Positions 1-6,698 are shown, counted from the stretch's first letter. The stretch is 14,549 nt of DNA from Anaerolineales bacterium (GCA_020432595.1 JAGQGA010000063.1:1-14549), one strand, 5' to 3'. Notes: generated by a model not told the origin, from the letters alone. Numbers and translations: made by a program.

Positions 1-1
1 T

Positions 2-457
2 CACCCGCGCACCCAGGCGCTGGTGCAGCAGCAGCTTGGGCTGCTGGCGCAGGCGCAGGGCGATTTGCCGCTGGCGGCCGGCTATTTGGCGCAAAGTATT
101 GCGATTTCGCAACCGTCGGGGTTTGACAGCGACACCGCCCGTTCGCTGTGTTATCAGGCACTTATTTGCTGCCAGCTTGGGCAACCAGAGCTGGCTCGCG
201 CCAGCTTGCAGCAAGTCGTCCCCCTGCTGCAGCCCGCTCCGGCACTGCTGCTGATGGCATTGTTTGCGGCGGCGGTGCTGGTGGAAACCACGGAGGCGGG
301 GCGGGAGGAAGAGGTTATTGGGTGGAAAACGGCCGTTTTCCACCACCCCGCCACCCCCCACGACATCCGCCAACAAATCCCTCCCACCCCTGCCCCAGCC
401 ACCCTCCCCTCAGTCAGCCAACTCCTACAGATGATTTTGGCAGCGTTAGAAATGTAG
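2..457 (+). CDS. TPR-like helical repeat protein, 3' end only
   Basis: The reading frame is open from the left edge, so the start lies outside the window and about 151 residues are visible. The first ~95 residues are Ala/Leu/Gln-rich helical hairpins of TPR type, with spacing such as LGLLAQAQGDLPLAAGYLAQ followed by YQALICCQLGQPELARASLQ. This is the pattern at the C-termini of TPR-containing regulators and signalling proteins. TPRs bind proteins, so a partner-binding role is the most that can be inferred. The last ~45 residues are a proline-rich tail ending in a short Leu-rich helix. A 24-bp perfect palindrome lies in the coding sequence at 321-344. The stop codon TAG (455-457) is part of the left end of the adjacent repeat element (GTAGGGG starts at 454), so the native C-terminus may have been replaced on insertion. 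The frame and protein class are fairly secure. The specific function is unknown. Confidence 0.65.
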   Translation, partial: HPRTQALVQQQLGLLAQAQGDLPLAAGYLAQSIAISQPSGFDSDTARSLCYQALICCQLGQPELARASLQQVVPLLQPAPALLLMALFAAAVLVETTEAGREEEVIGWKTAVFHHPATPHDIRQQIPPTPAPATLPSVSQLLQMILAALEM

Positions 458-625
458 GGGCGGGATGACCGGGGCTAACGCTGGCAACGCCGCGTAACCT
501 CATCTCCCGGTCGTCTCGCCCTTGTCTTACCCCAAAACGGCGTGGTCGGGTGACACATGGGCGAGACGGCGCGGGGAAAACGCCGTCTGTTCACCCCGCG
601 CCAATCCGCGCCATCCCGCCCCTAC
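454..625 (+). repeat. REP/MITE-like palindromic element, copy 1
   Basis: First of four closely similar copies, 172 bp. The ends are perfect 14-bp inverted repeats: GTAGGGGCGGGATG at the left and its reverse complement at the right. An inner inverted pair (CGTCTCGCCC and GGGCGAGACG) surrounds a short centre containing AAAACGGCGTGG, so the whole unit can fold as a nested imperfect hairpin. There is no evident target-site duplication. Its left TAG stops the TPR gene and its right end, read on the minus strand, stops the RAYT gene. Confidence 0.9.
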
Positions 626-1158
626 GGGTGGCGGGTCATTTTTGCCAATAATTTGTCCAAATTGTCGCGGTCTTCGACCCAGCGAACGGGGTTGTCATCA
701 ATATATTGACGGGTGGCGTGTAATTCCCGGTCATTGCGGATGATGCGTTCGTAATAGCCGCGCTGCCAAACGGCCGTTTCTTTCGTCCCACGCAATTGGT
801 TAATGGGGGTGGAAACGGCCGTTTTGTATCGCCCCACCACCACACCCAACGACCCAGCCGGAGCGTTTTGCCATTGGGCAGGCCGCACAGGGGTTTCCTC
901 TGACGAATCCCCGATCAGCACAAAAATAGCGTGGACATGATTGGGCATGACCACCCAGGCATCCAATTGTACGTGCCGGGCATGGGGTTGCTGCGGCACC
1001 CGCTGTAAAGCATGAACGGCAATGTCGTAAAAAGCCGGGTTGGCAAACAGGGTTTCCCGCCGATAGGTGCAAATGGTCACAAAATAAGCCCCCGGCGTAC
1101 GATAATCCCATTCCGGCAGGCGAATGGAACGGCGGCGGTGTTTGCGTGGATCATACAT
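622..1158 (-). CDS. REP-associated tyrosine transposase (RAYT, Y1/HUH, IS200-like superfamily)
   Basis: This 178-residue protein is full length for the family. Near the N-terminus is the typical AYFVTICTYRRETLF strand. The HUH metal-binding motif is MPNHVHAIF (His74 and His76), and it is followed by the GRYKTAVSTPIN segment. The helix WQRGYYERIIRNDREL carries the candidate nucleophilic tyrosine (Tyr135 or Tyr136), before the closing YIDDNPVRW motif. RAYTs are single-copy HUH endonucleases known to nick and join single-stranded REP palindromes and are thought to spread them. Here the gene is flanked by direct copies of a palindromic element, 454-625 and 1198-1367, as expected for such a pair. 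The stop TAG (622-624) is supplied by the right end of copy 1. A weak promoter-like pair (TTGGTT, 16 bp, TATGAT, minus strand 1191-1164) lies so close to the ATG that a leaderless transcript or a slightly later start is possible. Confidence 0.94.
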   Translation of the reverse strand: MYDPRKHRRRSIRLPEWDYRTPGAYFVTICTYRRETLFANPAFYDIAVHALQRVPQQPHARHVQLDAWVVMPNHVHAIFVLIGDSSEETPVRPAQWQNAPAGSLGVVVGRYKTAVSTPINQLRGTKETAVWQRGYYERIIRNDRELHATRQYIDDNPVRWVEDRDNLDKLLAKMTRHP

Positions 1159-1197
1159 ATCGCATCATACCAAATCGTTTTCCATAACCAACGCACC

Positions 1198-1367
1198 GTA
1201 GGGGCGGGATGACCGGGGTTTACGCTGGCAACGCCACATACCTTGTCTCCCAGTCGTCTCGCCCTTGTCTTACCCTAAAACGGCGTGGCGGGTGACACAT
1301 GGGCGAGACGGCGCGGCGACAACGCCATCTGTTCACCCCGCGCCAATCCGCGACATCCCGCCCCTAC
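1198..1367 (+). repeat. REP/MITE-like palindromic element, copy 2
   Basis: 170 bp, same orientation as copy 1 and with identical 14-bp terminal inverted repeats. It lies 40 bp upstream of the RAYT start, so the transposase gene is enclosed between direct copies 1 and 2. It differs from copy 1 at scattered positions and lacks one base in the loop. Copies 2 and 3 fill most of the 393-bp gap between the RAYT and NACHT genes. Confidence 0.9.
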
Positions 1368-1371
1368 ATCA

Positions 1372-1384
1372 CACATGATATGTG
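1372..1384. repeat. Small palindrome between element copies 2 and 3
   Basis: The 17-bp spacer between copies 2 and 3 contains a perfect 5-bp-arm hairpin (CACAT, loop GAT, ATGTG). It directly abuts the left end of copy 3. It may be a remnant of the target into which one of the copies inserted, but this is inference from position only. Confidence 0.5.
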
Positions 1385-1555
1385 GTAGGGGCGGGATGAC
1401 CGGGGCTAACGCTGGCAACGCCACATGTCTTGTCTCCCGGTCGTCTCGCCCTTGTGTTACCCCAAAACGGCGTGGGTGGGTGACACATGGGCGAGACAGC
1501 GCGGCGACAACGTCGTCTGTTCACCCCGCGCCAATCCGCGCCATCCCGCCCCTAC
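1385..1555 (+). repeat. REP/MITE-like palindromic element, copy 3
   Basis: 171 bp with the same terminal and inner inverted repeats and the same orientation as the other copies. Its right end overlaps the 3' end of the NACHT gene: on the minus strand the terminal GTAG supplies the NACHT stop codon (1552-1554). A hairpin this size directly after a stop codon could also act as an mRNA-stabilising or terminating structure, but there is no T-tract. Confidence 0.9.
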
Positions 1556-4155
1556 GGGGTGGGGTTGGGGGGCAGGAGCATTTGGGCTTCAATGGCGGCA
1601 CGGTCACGGACGGTGGCTAGATCGAGGCAATCTAGCAGCAGCTTGTTGCCTCGCAGGTAAGTAACGACAATTTGCCATTGTTCTTCCGTCAGTTCCCGCT
1701 TTGGGTCAAAGCCTCGTTCACGCAGTGCAGTGGCTAGCATCTTAACAAATGCTTGCCAACTGGCATCGGGGGCATCGGCCCCTGGCCACGGTTCTTGTTG
1801 GAGCAAAGCTGTTAACCAGGTTAAACCCAGCTTGTCAGCTGCAACCGCCGCTTTGTCCATTCCTTGGTGCAAAACAGGTAGTATCCGGCTGATTTGCTGC
1901 CGTTTACTAATCCCATAGCGAGCCACAATGCGTGCACCATTGTAAAAACTGACCAAGACAATATCTATGATCAAATCCAAATCGCCGCCTCGTTCAACGG
2001 CGAGATCGAGGGTGAGAGCACGGGCAAGAGCGCGAGCAAGATCAAAGTCGAGGGCAAAGACGGTGTCCAGCTTGAGGTCAAGGCCGAGAGCGCGGACAGG
2101 ATCAAGGTTGAAAGCAAGGTTATGGACACGGTCGAGGTCGCGGTCAAGGTCACGGACGACGGTGAGGGCGTAGTCGCGCTCAAGGTCGGGATCGAGGTTT
2201 AGGGCACGCTCGCGGATACGGTCAAGGTTGAGAGCAAAGTCGCGGATACGGTTAAGGGCACGGTCACGCTCGATGGCAACGTCAAGGATGAGGTCGATGT
2301 CGAGGACAAGGACGGGGTCGGGGGCGAGGGCGAGGGCGCGAGCAAGAACGCAGGCGAGGTCAAGATGAAGGTCGCGGTCAAGGTCGGGGGCGAGGTCAAG
2401 GTCGAGATACAAATACCAGCTACGAATCGCGGCGGGCTTACGACTCTCCAGCGATTTGTAGTTAGTGGCTCGATTAACTTTATTGAGTAAGTTAACTAGA
2501 GTCTCATCGGCTGCTATCGGTCGCGCCAATGCTTCTAAAAACAAGCTAAAAAACAACTCTGCATTGGGCAGCATACTGACAACCAGTAAAAAGACATCTT
2601 GCCATCGGTCTTTGTCAGAATAGCTTACCAACTCTGCCAGCACTCCCTGGTTAACGTTGTCCACAAGATACTTGGCAGCAAAATATTCCTGAAAGGTCAG
2701 GTGCGAAAATGAGAAGGTTGCATAAGCCCGCTCTACAAACACCCCATGCTGGGCGATGATTGCTTTCAGCAATTTCTTCCCATCCATATCAATCCGCGCT
2801 GGCAACCCCGGCACTCCCTCCAAATAATCCAGCAGCAGCTTAATTAACCTGTCTTGGGCAATAAAATATTCCCCTTGCCGAAATGTCTCATAGGCCACCC
2901 AAGCCAACAATTCTTCTCGACGGCCGGGTGACAACTGCCCATAAATCGTTTCCCCCCGTTCGATGCCTCGCTGGTCATCCCAGGTAGACAACAAATAGTC
3001 AAACGCCTGTTGATACACGTCAGCTCGCCGTTGGGAAAATTTGCCCTCCTTACGATAGGCTAAACAAAGCAGCGTCAATAGGAGAGGCGTTTTAGTCAGG
3101 TCGGTAATTCCCTTTTGCTCTGTCTGTTTTAGCTCCCGCAGCATCTCCTTGCCCGTTTCTGGTGCTTCCGCCGCAAACCAGTTGGTCACAAACGTCTCTA
3201 TCTGCGCTAGTGTAAAATCAGCCACCTCCACATAAACAAAGCCACGAAACTGATGGTCAGTGGCATCAATACGGCAGGTAACGATAAACTGGCTACGGTG
3301 AAAACGACGGGCAAATGCTTCTATCATTTGCTGCATCCGGCCTCGATCGCCGTCGCTACGGCTGGTCTCGTCCAGCCCATCCAACAAAACTAACACCTGC
3401 CCTTCGCGCAGCAGCCGCTCCATCCAGTCACGGCATTCCGCCTCGCAGCCAATCTCCACTTCTTGCACTAGATAATCCAGCAGTTCCATTCCTGAATCCG
3501 CCAACGCCTTGACGGAGATAAAAACCGGCAGCGGCGGTAGCCCCGCTTCTCCCTGCGCCGCCTGCAGCACCAAATGACGCATTAAAGTAGATTTCCCTGC
3601 TCCCGGCTTCCCCATAATAAACAGCCGCCGTTCCTGCTGCGCTACCGCCAGCCCACCCCGACGCTCTCCCTCCTCTTGGCTTTCTCGCCACTGCAAAAAC
3701 TGCTCTTGCAATGCGTCCAGTGTATACTGCTCACTAAACACCTCTCGATCCCGCAGCCAAACATCGGTGTAAATGCTGCTCAACGGCACTGGCCGACTCA
3801 TCCCCAAAATTTGTATCTGATCATGCTCCTGCCGCACCCATTCCTGATATTTTGCCAGCAGCCTGGCTTCACCGTCAGGCGTAGCCGCCGGGTAGGCTTC
3901 ACGATATTGGCGCAAAAGCTCGGCAAGCTGCGGGGCAGCCCCGCGAAAGGCATCCCGCGAAGCCAGGGCAATCAAGGCCGGAATCTGGCCTTGCTGGTGC
4001 GCCACCTGCAGCAGCGAATCCCAGGCACTGGCCGCCGCGCCATCAAAATTGATGCGGGCTACGGGCAGGCCGAGGTCATACGCCAGCAATTTGGCAGAAT
4101 CCTTGTTGGAATCGAGATTGGTGAATAAATCACGCAAACGGGCAAGCACAGTCAT
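1552..4155 (-). CDS. EAD1-like/NACHT NTPase with hypervariable repeat domain (candidate defence or signalling STAND protein)
   Basis: 867 residues from the chosen ATG. Residues ~1-85 (LRDLFTNLD, AYDLGLPVARINFDG, SAWDSLLQVAHQQGQIPALI) match the pattern of effector-associated domain 1, a helical adaptor that recruits effectors carrying the same domain. The NACHT NTPase follows: Walker A GKPGAGKST (182-190), Walker B VLVLLDGLDE (254-263), TCRID (293-297) and the winged-helix motif FSHLTFQEYFAA (483-494). Residues ~582-730 are a Leu/Asp/Arg/Ala repeat tract, followed by a helical C-terminus. Bacterial NACHT proteins include antiphage sensors, so defence is a plausible role but unproven. The frame runs upstream to 4362, but that part is inside repeat copy 4. 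EAD homology begins at 4155, and ATG 4206 is the alternative start. Neither has a clear ribosome site. No EAD-bearing effector is visible in the window. The stop codon comes from repeat copy 3. Confidence 0.9.
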   Translation of the reverse strand: MTVLARLRDLFTNLDSNKDSAKLLAYDLGLPVARINFDGAAASAWDSLLQVAHQQGQIPALIALASRDAFRGAAPQLAELLRQYREAYPAATPDGEARLLAKYQEWVRQEHDQIQILGMSRPVPLSSIYTDVWLRDREVFSEQYTLDALQEQFLQWRESQEEGERRGGLAVAQQERRLFIMGKPGAGKSTLMRHLVLQAAQGEAGLPPLPVFISVKALADSGMELLDYLVQEVEIGCEAECRDWMERLLREGQVLVLLDGLDETSRSDGDRGRMQQMIEAFARRFHRSQFIVTCRIDATDHQFRGFVYVEVADFTLAQIETFVTNWFAAEAPETGKEMLRELKQTEQKGITDLTKTPLLLTLLCLAYRKEGKFSQRRADVYQQAFDYLLSTWDDQRGIERGETIYGQLSPGRREELLAWVAYETFRQGEYFIAQDRLIKLLLDYLEGVPGLPARIDMDGKKLLKAIIAQHGVFVERAYATFSFSHLTFQEYFAAKYLVDNVNQGVLAELVSYSDKDRWQDVFLLVVSMLPNAELFFSLFLEALARPIAADETLVNLLNKVNRATNYKSLESRKPAAIRSWYLYLDLDLAPDLDRDLHLDLACVLARALALAPDPVLVLDIDLILDVAIERDRALNRIRDFALNLDRIRERALNLDPDLERDYALTVVRDLDRDLDRVHNLAFNLDPVRALGLDLKLDTVFALDFDLARALARALTLDLAVERGGDLDLIIDIVLVSFYNGARIVARYGISKRQQISRILPVLHQGMDKAAVAADKLGLTWLTALLQQEPWPGADAPDASWQAFVKMLATALRERGFDPKRELTEEQWQIVVTYLRGNKLLLDCLDLATVRDRAAIEAQMLLPPNPTP
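1962..2412 (-). repeat. Hexanucleotide-periodic coding repeat tract inside the NACHT gene
   Basis: About 450 bp with a six-base rhythm (units such as GTCGCG, GTCAAG, GTCGAG, GGCGAG on the plus strand), strongly purine-biased on the plus strand. It encodes dipeptide-like runs such as RDLDRDLDRV, LNLDPDLERD and LARALARALT at residues ~582-730. Similar degenerate Leu/Asp/Arg/Ala tracts occur in some cyanobacterial and Chloroflexota NACHT proteins (recalled knowledge). Slippage or recombination between units could change length in frame. Several alternative frames on both strands stay open here because of the repeat composition. Confidence 0.85.
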
Positions 4156-4224
4156 GGTGGTTTGAAACAGTGCGGGCTGGGCAAACCTGCGCCCAGCCAC
4201 GCGCATGGTTGGTTGGCTGCGCCT

Positions 4225-4254
4225 ATTGTAGCGGGTTGGCAGGGGATGGGGCAA
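4225..4254 (-). promoter_or_regulatory. Candidate sigma70-type promoter for the NACHT gene
   Basis: On the minus strand TTGCCC (4254-4249), an 18-bp spacer and TACAAT (4230-4225) give a fair -35/-10 pair. The predicted start near 4218 lies just upstream of the possible start codons at 4206 and 4155 and downstream of the long open frame starting at 4362. This supports the shorter protein. An AAACGGCCGTTT palindrome overlaps the -35 side. Confidence 0.4.
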
Positions 4255-4280
4255 ACGGCCGTTTTCTTCCCAACCGCACT

Positions 4281-4449
4281 GTAGGGGCGGGATGACCGGG
4301 GTTAACGCTGGCAACGCCATATGCCTTGTCTCCCGGTCGTCTCGCCCTTGTGTTACCCCCAAATGGCGTGGGCGGGTAAGGCATGGGCGAGACGGCGCGG
4401 AGGCATCGCCATCTGTTCATCCTGCCAACCCGCGCCATCCCGCCCCTAC
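4281..4449 (+). repeat. REP/MITE-like palindromic element, copy 4
   Basis: 169 bp, same orientation and same 14-bp ends, but the most diverged of the four copies inside the right arm. It lies upstream of the NACHT gene, so copies 3 and 4 enclose that gene as direct repeats. It accounts for the spurious N-terminal extension of the NACHT open frame. Confidence 0.9.
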
Positions 4450-4474
4450 GGTTTTCATTGCAGAGAATTGCTGT

Positions 4475-4512
4475 TGTTCACCCCACACCTATCCACGCCG
4501 CCCTATCCCTAC
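4475..4512 (+). repeat. Degenerate right-half copy of the palindromic element
   Basis: These 38 bp align with the last 38 bp of the full element at roughly three quarters identity by eye: they begin TGTTCACCCC and end CCCTAC. The left half is absent. Its terminal CTAC (4509-4512) contains the TAG stop of the neighbouring vWA gene on the minus strand, mirroring the arrangement at copies 1 and 3. Confidence 0.6.
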
Positions 4513-5609
4513 GGGAAACGATTCCATTTGAGCGAAAGGATGACAGCAACGGCCGTTAATAGCCCCCCCAACGCCACAAAAATAAAGCTAATCTCCGTGC
4601 GCTCCTTTTGCAGCACAATTTGTGTTGGCAGTTCCTTAAACACCTCAAAAAGCTGCTCCGCGCTTTCGGCGCGGTAATATTCACCCCCCGTCATCTCCGC
4701 CACCCCTTGCAGCGTCGGCTCGTCCAGCACCAAAAAGCGGCGCGGGGCACCACCCCCGCCAAAACCGCCACCAAAGCCCCCGCCAAAGCGACCAAAACCG
4801 CCGCCAAAATCGTTAAAAATATCGCCGCCAAGCTGCTCGCGGGTACAGGTCATTTCCGTGGGGTTGGTGGTGCCAAAGCCAATCGTGTAGACCCGCACCC
4901 CTCGGTCGGCCGCCTGCTGCGCCGCGTCCAGCGGGTGCGGCCCCCGGCTGTTGGCCCCGTCGGTCAGCAGCACGATGATGTCGGGCTGGTAGAGAACAGT
5001 TTCGGGTGGCAAAACGGCCGTTTCATCCCCACCCAGCCGCAAATTCACCCCGCTCGGTGCCACCGCCTCATTGACCTCGGCAATGGCATCAATCGCCTTC
5101 AGCGTGGCGCTGCCAATCGCCGTCCCCAGCGACGTGGTGAAGTTCTGCACCGCCTCGATGAGCAGTTCCTTGTCGTTGGTTGGTGGCACCACCAGTTCGG
5201 CAAAGCCGGCAAAGGCCACCAGCCCCATGCGCGTCCCCTCGGCCTCGTTGTCAATAAACGACAGGATGGCCTCCTGCGCCACTGTCAGCCGGTTGGGAGC
5301 TACGTCGGTGGCACACATGCTGCGGGAAACATCAAGGGCGAGGATGATGGTGGTGCGGCTGAGGGGGACTTCAATTTCGGCAACGGGGCGAGAAACGGCC
5401 GTTATGACCCCCATCAGCCCCAGCAAAAACAGGGCAAACGGCAAATGCTGCCGCCACCGCGCCCGCTTCGGCATCGCCTCACGGATCAGCGATAGGCTGG
5501 AAAAGCGCACGGCAAATTTGCGCCGCCGCCGCAACATCCACACATAGACCCCAATCAACAGCGGCACCAGCAGCCACAACAGCAAAACCCACGGCCAAAG
5601 CACGCTCAT
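4509..5609 (-). CDS. BatA/BatB-like vWA-domain membrane protein with Gly-rich loop
   Basis: 366 residues. The architecture is an N-terminal membrane helix (residues ~2-25), a second one (~57-74), an extracytoplasmic von Willebrand A domain, and a C-terminal anchor (~341-360). The MIDAS motif is complete: DVSRS (93-97), Thr in SLGTAIG, and LLTDGANS. Batch proteins of this kind work with MoxR ATPases and DUF58 proteins in cell-envelope or stress functions (Bat aerotolerance operons). The ATG at 5609 is preferred over the upstream TTG at 5639, because its MSVLWPWVLL start aligns with the paralogue's MTFIWPWMLL. That start leaves 13 bp to the upstream stop. It is last in the operon. Residues ~269-287 hold an unusual Gly/Phe-rich insert (FGGGFGRFGGGFGGGF) between the vWA core and the final strand-helix. 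The stop codon lies in a degenerate repeat end. Confidence 0.93.
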   Translation of the reverse strand: MSVLWPWVLLLWLLVPLLIGVYVWMLRRRRKFAVRFSSLSLIREAMPKRARWRQHLPFALFLLGLMGVITAVSRPVAEIEVPLSRTTIILALDVSRSMCATDVAPNRLTVAQEAILSFIDNEAEGTRMGLVAFAGFAELVVPPTNDKELLIEAVQNFTTSLGTAIGSATLKAIDAIAEVNEAVAPSGVNLRLGGDETAVLPPETVLYQPDIIVLLTDGANSRGPHPLDAAQQAADRGVRVYTIGFGTTNPTEMTCTREQLGGDIFNDFGGGFGRFGGGFGGGFGGGGAPRRFLVLDEPTLQGVAEMTGGEYYRAESAEQLFEVFKELPTQIVLQKERTEISFIFVALGGLLTAVAVILSLKWNRFP

Positions 5610-5622
5610 AACAATTACTACC

Positions 5623-6612
5623 CTACGGAATTCGCCCAAACCAAACCAACATCAGCACCCCGCCCAGCAAAAAGAAAAGCAGCCCCACGGCCGCCAGCAG
5701 CGCCGTCACTTCCATCTTTTCCCCGGCCACCGTCAGCTGTAAATCTACGTTTTGGTAAATATCGGCCAGGGTTTCGGCATCGGTGGCGTGGTAATAACGG
5801 CCGTTTGTCACACTAGCAATCTCCTCCAGCAGCGGCTCGTTCAACTGCGTCACCACGCTAAACCCGTCAATCTCCAGCACCGACCCCTCCGCCGTGCCAA
5901 TGCCAATCGGGTAAATCCGCACCCCGGCATTGGCCGCCACCTGCGCCACCGCCAGTGGGTCGGGGGCTTCGCTGTTTTCCCCATCGGTCAGCAGCAAAAT
6001 CACCGCCGATGAGTAATCGGGCAACTCAAATGTCCCTGTTCCCTCCGCCAGTGCCGCCTCATCAATTGCCAATGGCTTTCCGGCGATGGCGCTCAAGGCG
6101 GTAAAAATCCCTTGCCCCAGCGAGGTGCCGCCCGCTGGTGATAGGCGGTCAACGGTTGCCACCACGTCTTCGGCCACATTCGTCGGCGGCTGCACCACCA
6201 ACCCGCCGTTGCTAAAGGCAACCACGCCAAGCTGGATAGTGCTGGGCTGGTTTTCGGCAAAGGCACGAACGGCCGTTTTTGCCGCATCCAACCGCGTCGG
6301 CTGCAAATCATCGGCCAACATGCTGCTGGACACGTCAAACGCCAAAATGACCGTCCCTTCCACGCGGGGCAGCGACACCGGCATCTCTGGCCGCGCCAGG
6401 CCAAACAGCAGCGTGCCAACCCCCAGCCCAAACAGCAGCGGCGGCACATGGCGGCGACGACCCACCGCCTGCCCGGTCTGGCTTTGCACCACCCCCAGCG
6501 GCCCCAACCTGGCCACCACCTGCTGTCTCTGCCGCCGCAGTTGCCAATACCACACCGCCAACAGCGGCAGCACCAACAACGACAGCAACATCCACGGCCA
6601 AATAAACGTCAC
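5623..6612 (-). CDS. BatA-like vWA-domain membrane protein
   Basis: 329 residues: N-terminal hydrophobic helix (residues ~3-22), second membrane segment (~57-72), vWA domain, and C-terminal membrane helix (~303-326). MIDAS residues are present: DVSSS (93-97), Thr in GGTSLGQG, and LLTDGENS (207-214). This matches BatA-type proteins that bind divalent metal and partner proteins at the membrane. The start is a GTG. GAGGT lies just upstream (a short spacer), and the start aligns exactly with the downstream paralogue, which argues against the internal ATG at residue 8. Both paralogues also end in a similar Arg-hydrophobic-Pro stop, so they arose by duplication. The gap to the upstream DUF58 gene (~86 bp) contains a 19-bp-arm hairpin. 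Confidence 0.93.
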   Translation of the reverse strand: MTFIWPWMLLSLLVLPLLAVWYWQLRRQRQQVVARLGPLGVVQSQTGQAVGRRRHVPPLLFGLGVGTLLFGLARPEMPVSLPRVEGTVILAFDVSSSMLADDLQPTRLDAAKTAVRAFAENQPSTIQLGVVAFSNGGLVVQPPTNVAEDVVATVDRLSPAGGTSLGQGIFTALSAIAGKPLAIDEAALAEGTGTFELPDYSSAVILLLTDGENSEAPDPLAVAQVAANAGVRIYPIGIGTAEGSVLEIDGFSVVTQLNEPLLEEIASVTNGRYYHATDAETLADIYQNVDLQLTVAGEKMEVTALLAAVGLLFFLLGGVLMLVWFGRIP

Positions 6613-6627
6613 GCTACCTCGCTTATA

Positions 6628-6687
6628 GGACGCAGATTTACCTGATTTTCCTGATAAAGAATCGGCAGATCAGGTAAATCTGCGTCC
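6628..6687. repeat. Intergenic hairpin repeat, family 2, copy A
   Basis: Perfect 19-bp inverted arms, GGACGCAGATTTACCTGAT at 6628-6646 and its complement at 6669-6687, with a 22-nt loop. It lies between the DUF58 and BatA-like genes of one operon. A related copy is at 8611-8673. Such a stem in an operon can stabilise upstream mRNA or reduce read-through. No T-tract follows it, so a strict terminator is unlikely. Confidence 0.85.
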
Positions 6688-6698
6688 CATTCTTCCCC

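Noticed and set aside
454..1555. CRISPR array from the repeated units
   Set aside because: Units are ~170 bp, separated by 17 bp or by whole genes, with no regular spacers and no cas genes.
1285..1664. Plus-strand open frames in the repeat copies
   Set aside because: They read through repeats 2 and 3 and produce the same repeat-derived peptide (MAGDTWARRRGDN) in each copy, so they are non-coding artefacts.
4156..4362. N-terminal 69-residue extension of the NACHT open frame
   Set aside because: The extension starts inside repeat copy 4, lacks domain similarity, and lies upstream of a candidate promoter. EAD-like homology begins at 4155.
454..4449. Classical DDE-type composite transposon or MITE with target duplications
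   Set aside because: No direct duplications flank any copy and the only transposase is a HUH/Y1 RAYT, so a single-strand REP-type mechanism fits better.
4608..5495. Long plus-strand open frame (295 codons) opposite the vWA gene
   Set aside because: It is antisense to a well-supported vWA protein. The product is His/Gln/Arg-rich with no recognisable domain, typical of a GC-driven shadow frame.
5610..5639. TTG start at 5639 for the downstream vWA gene
   Set aside because: It would overlap the upstream gene and add ten residues before the membrane helix. The ATG at 5609 aligns with the paralogue's start.
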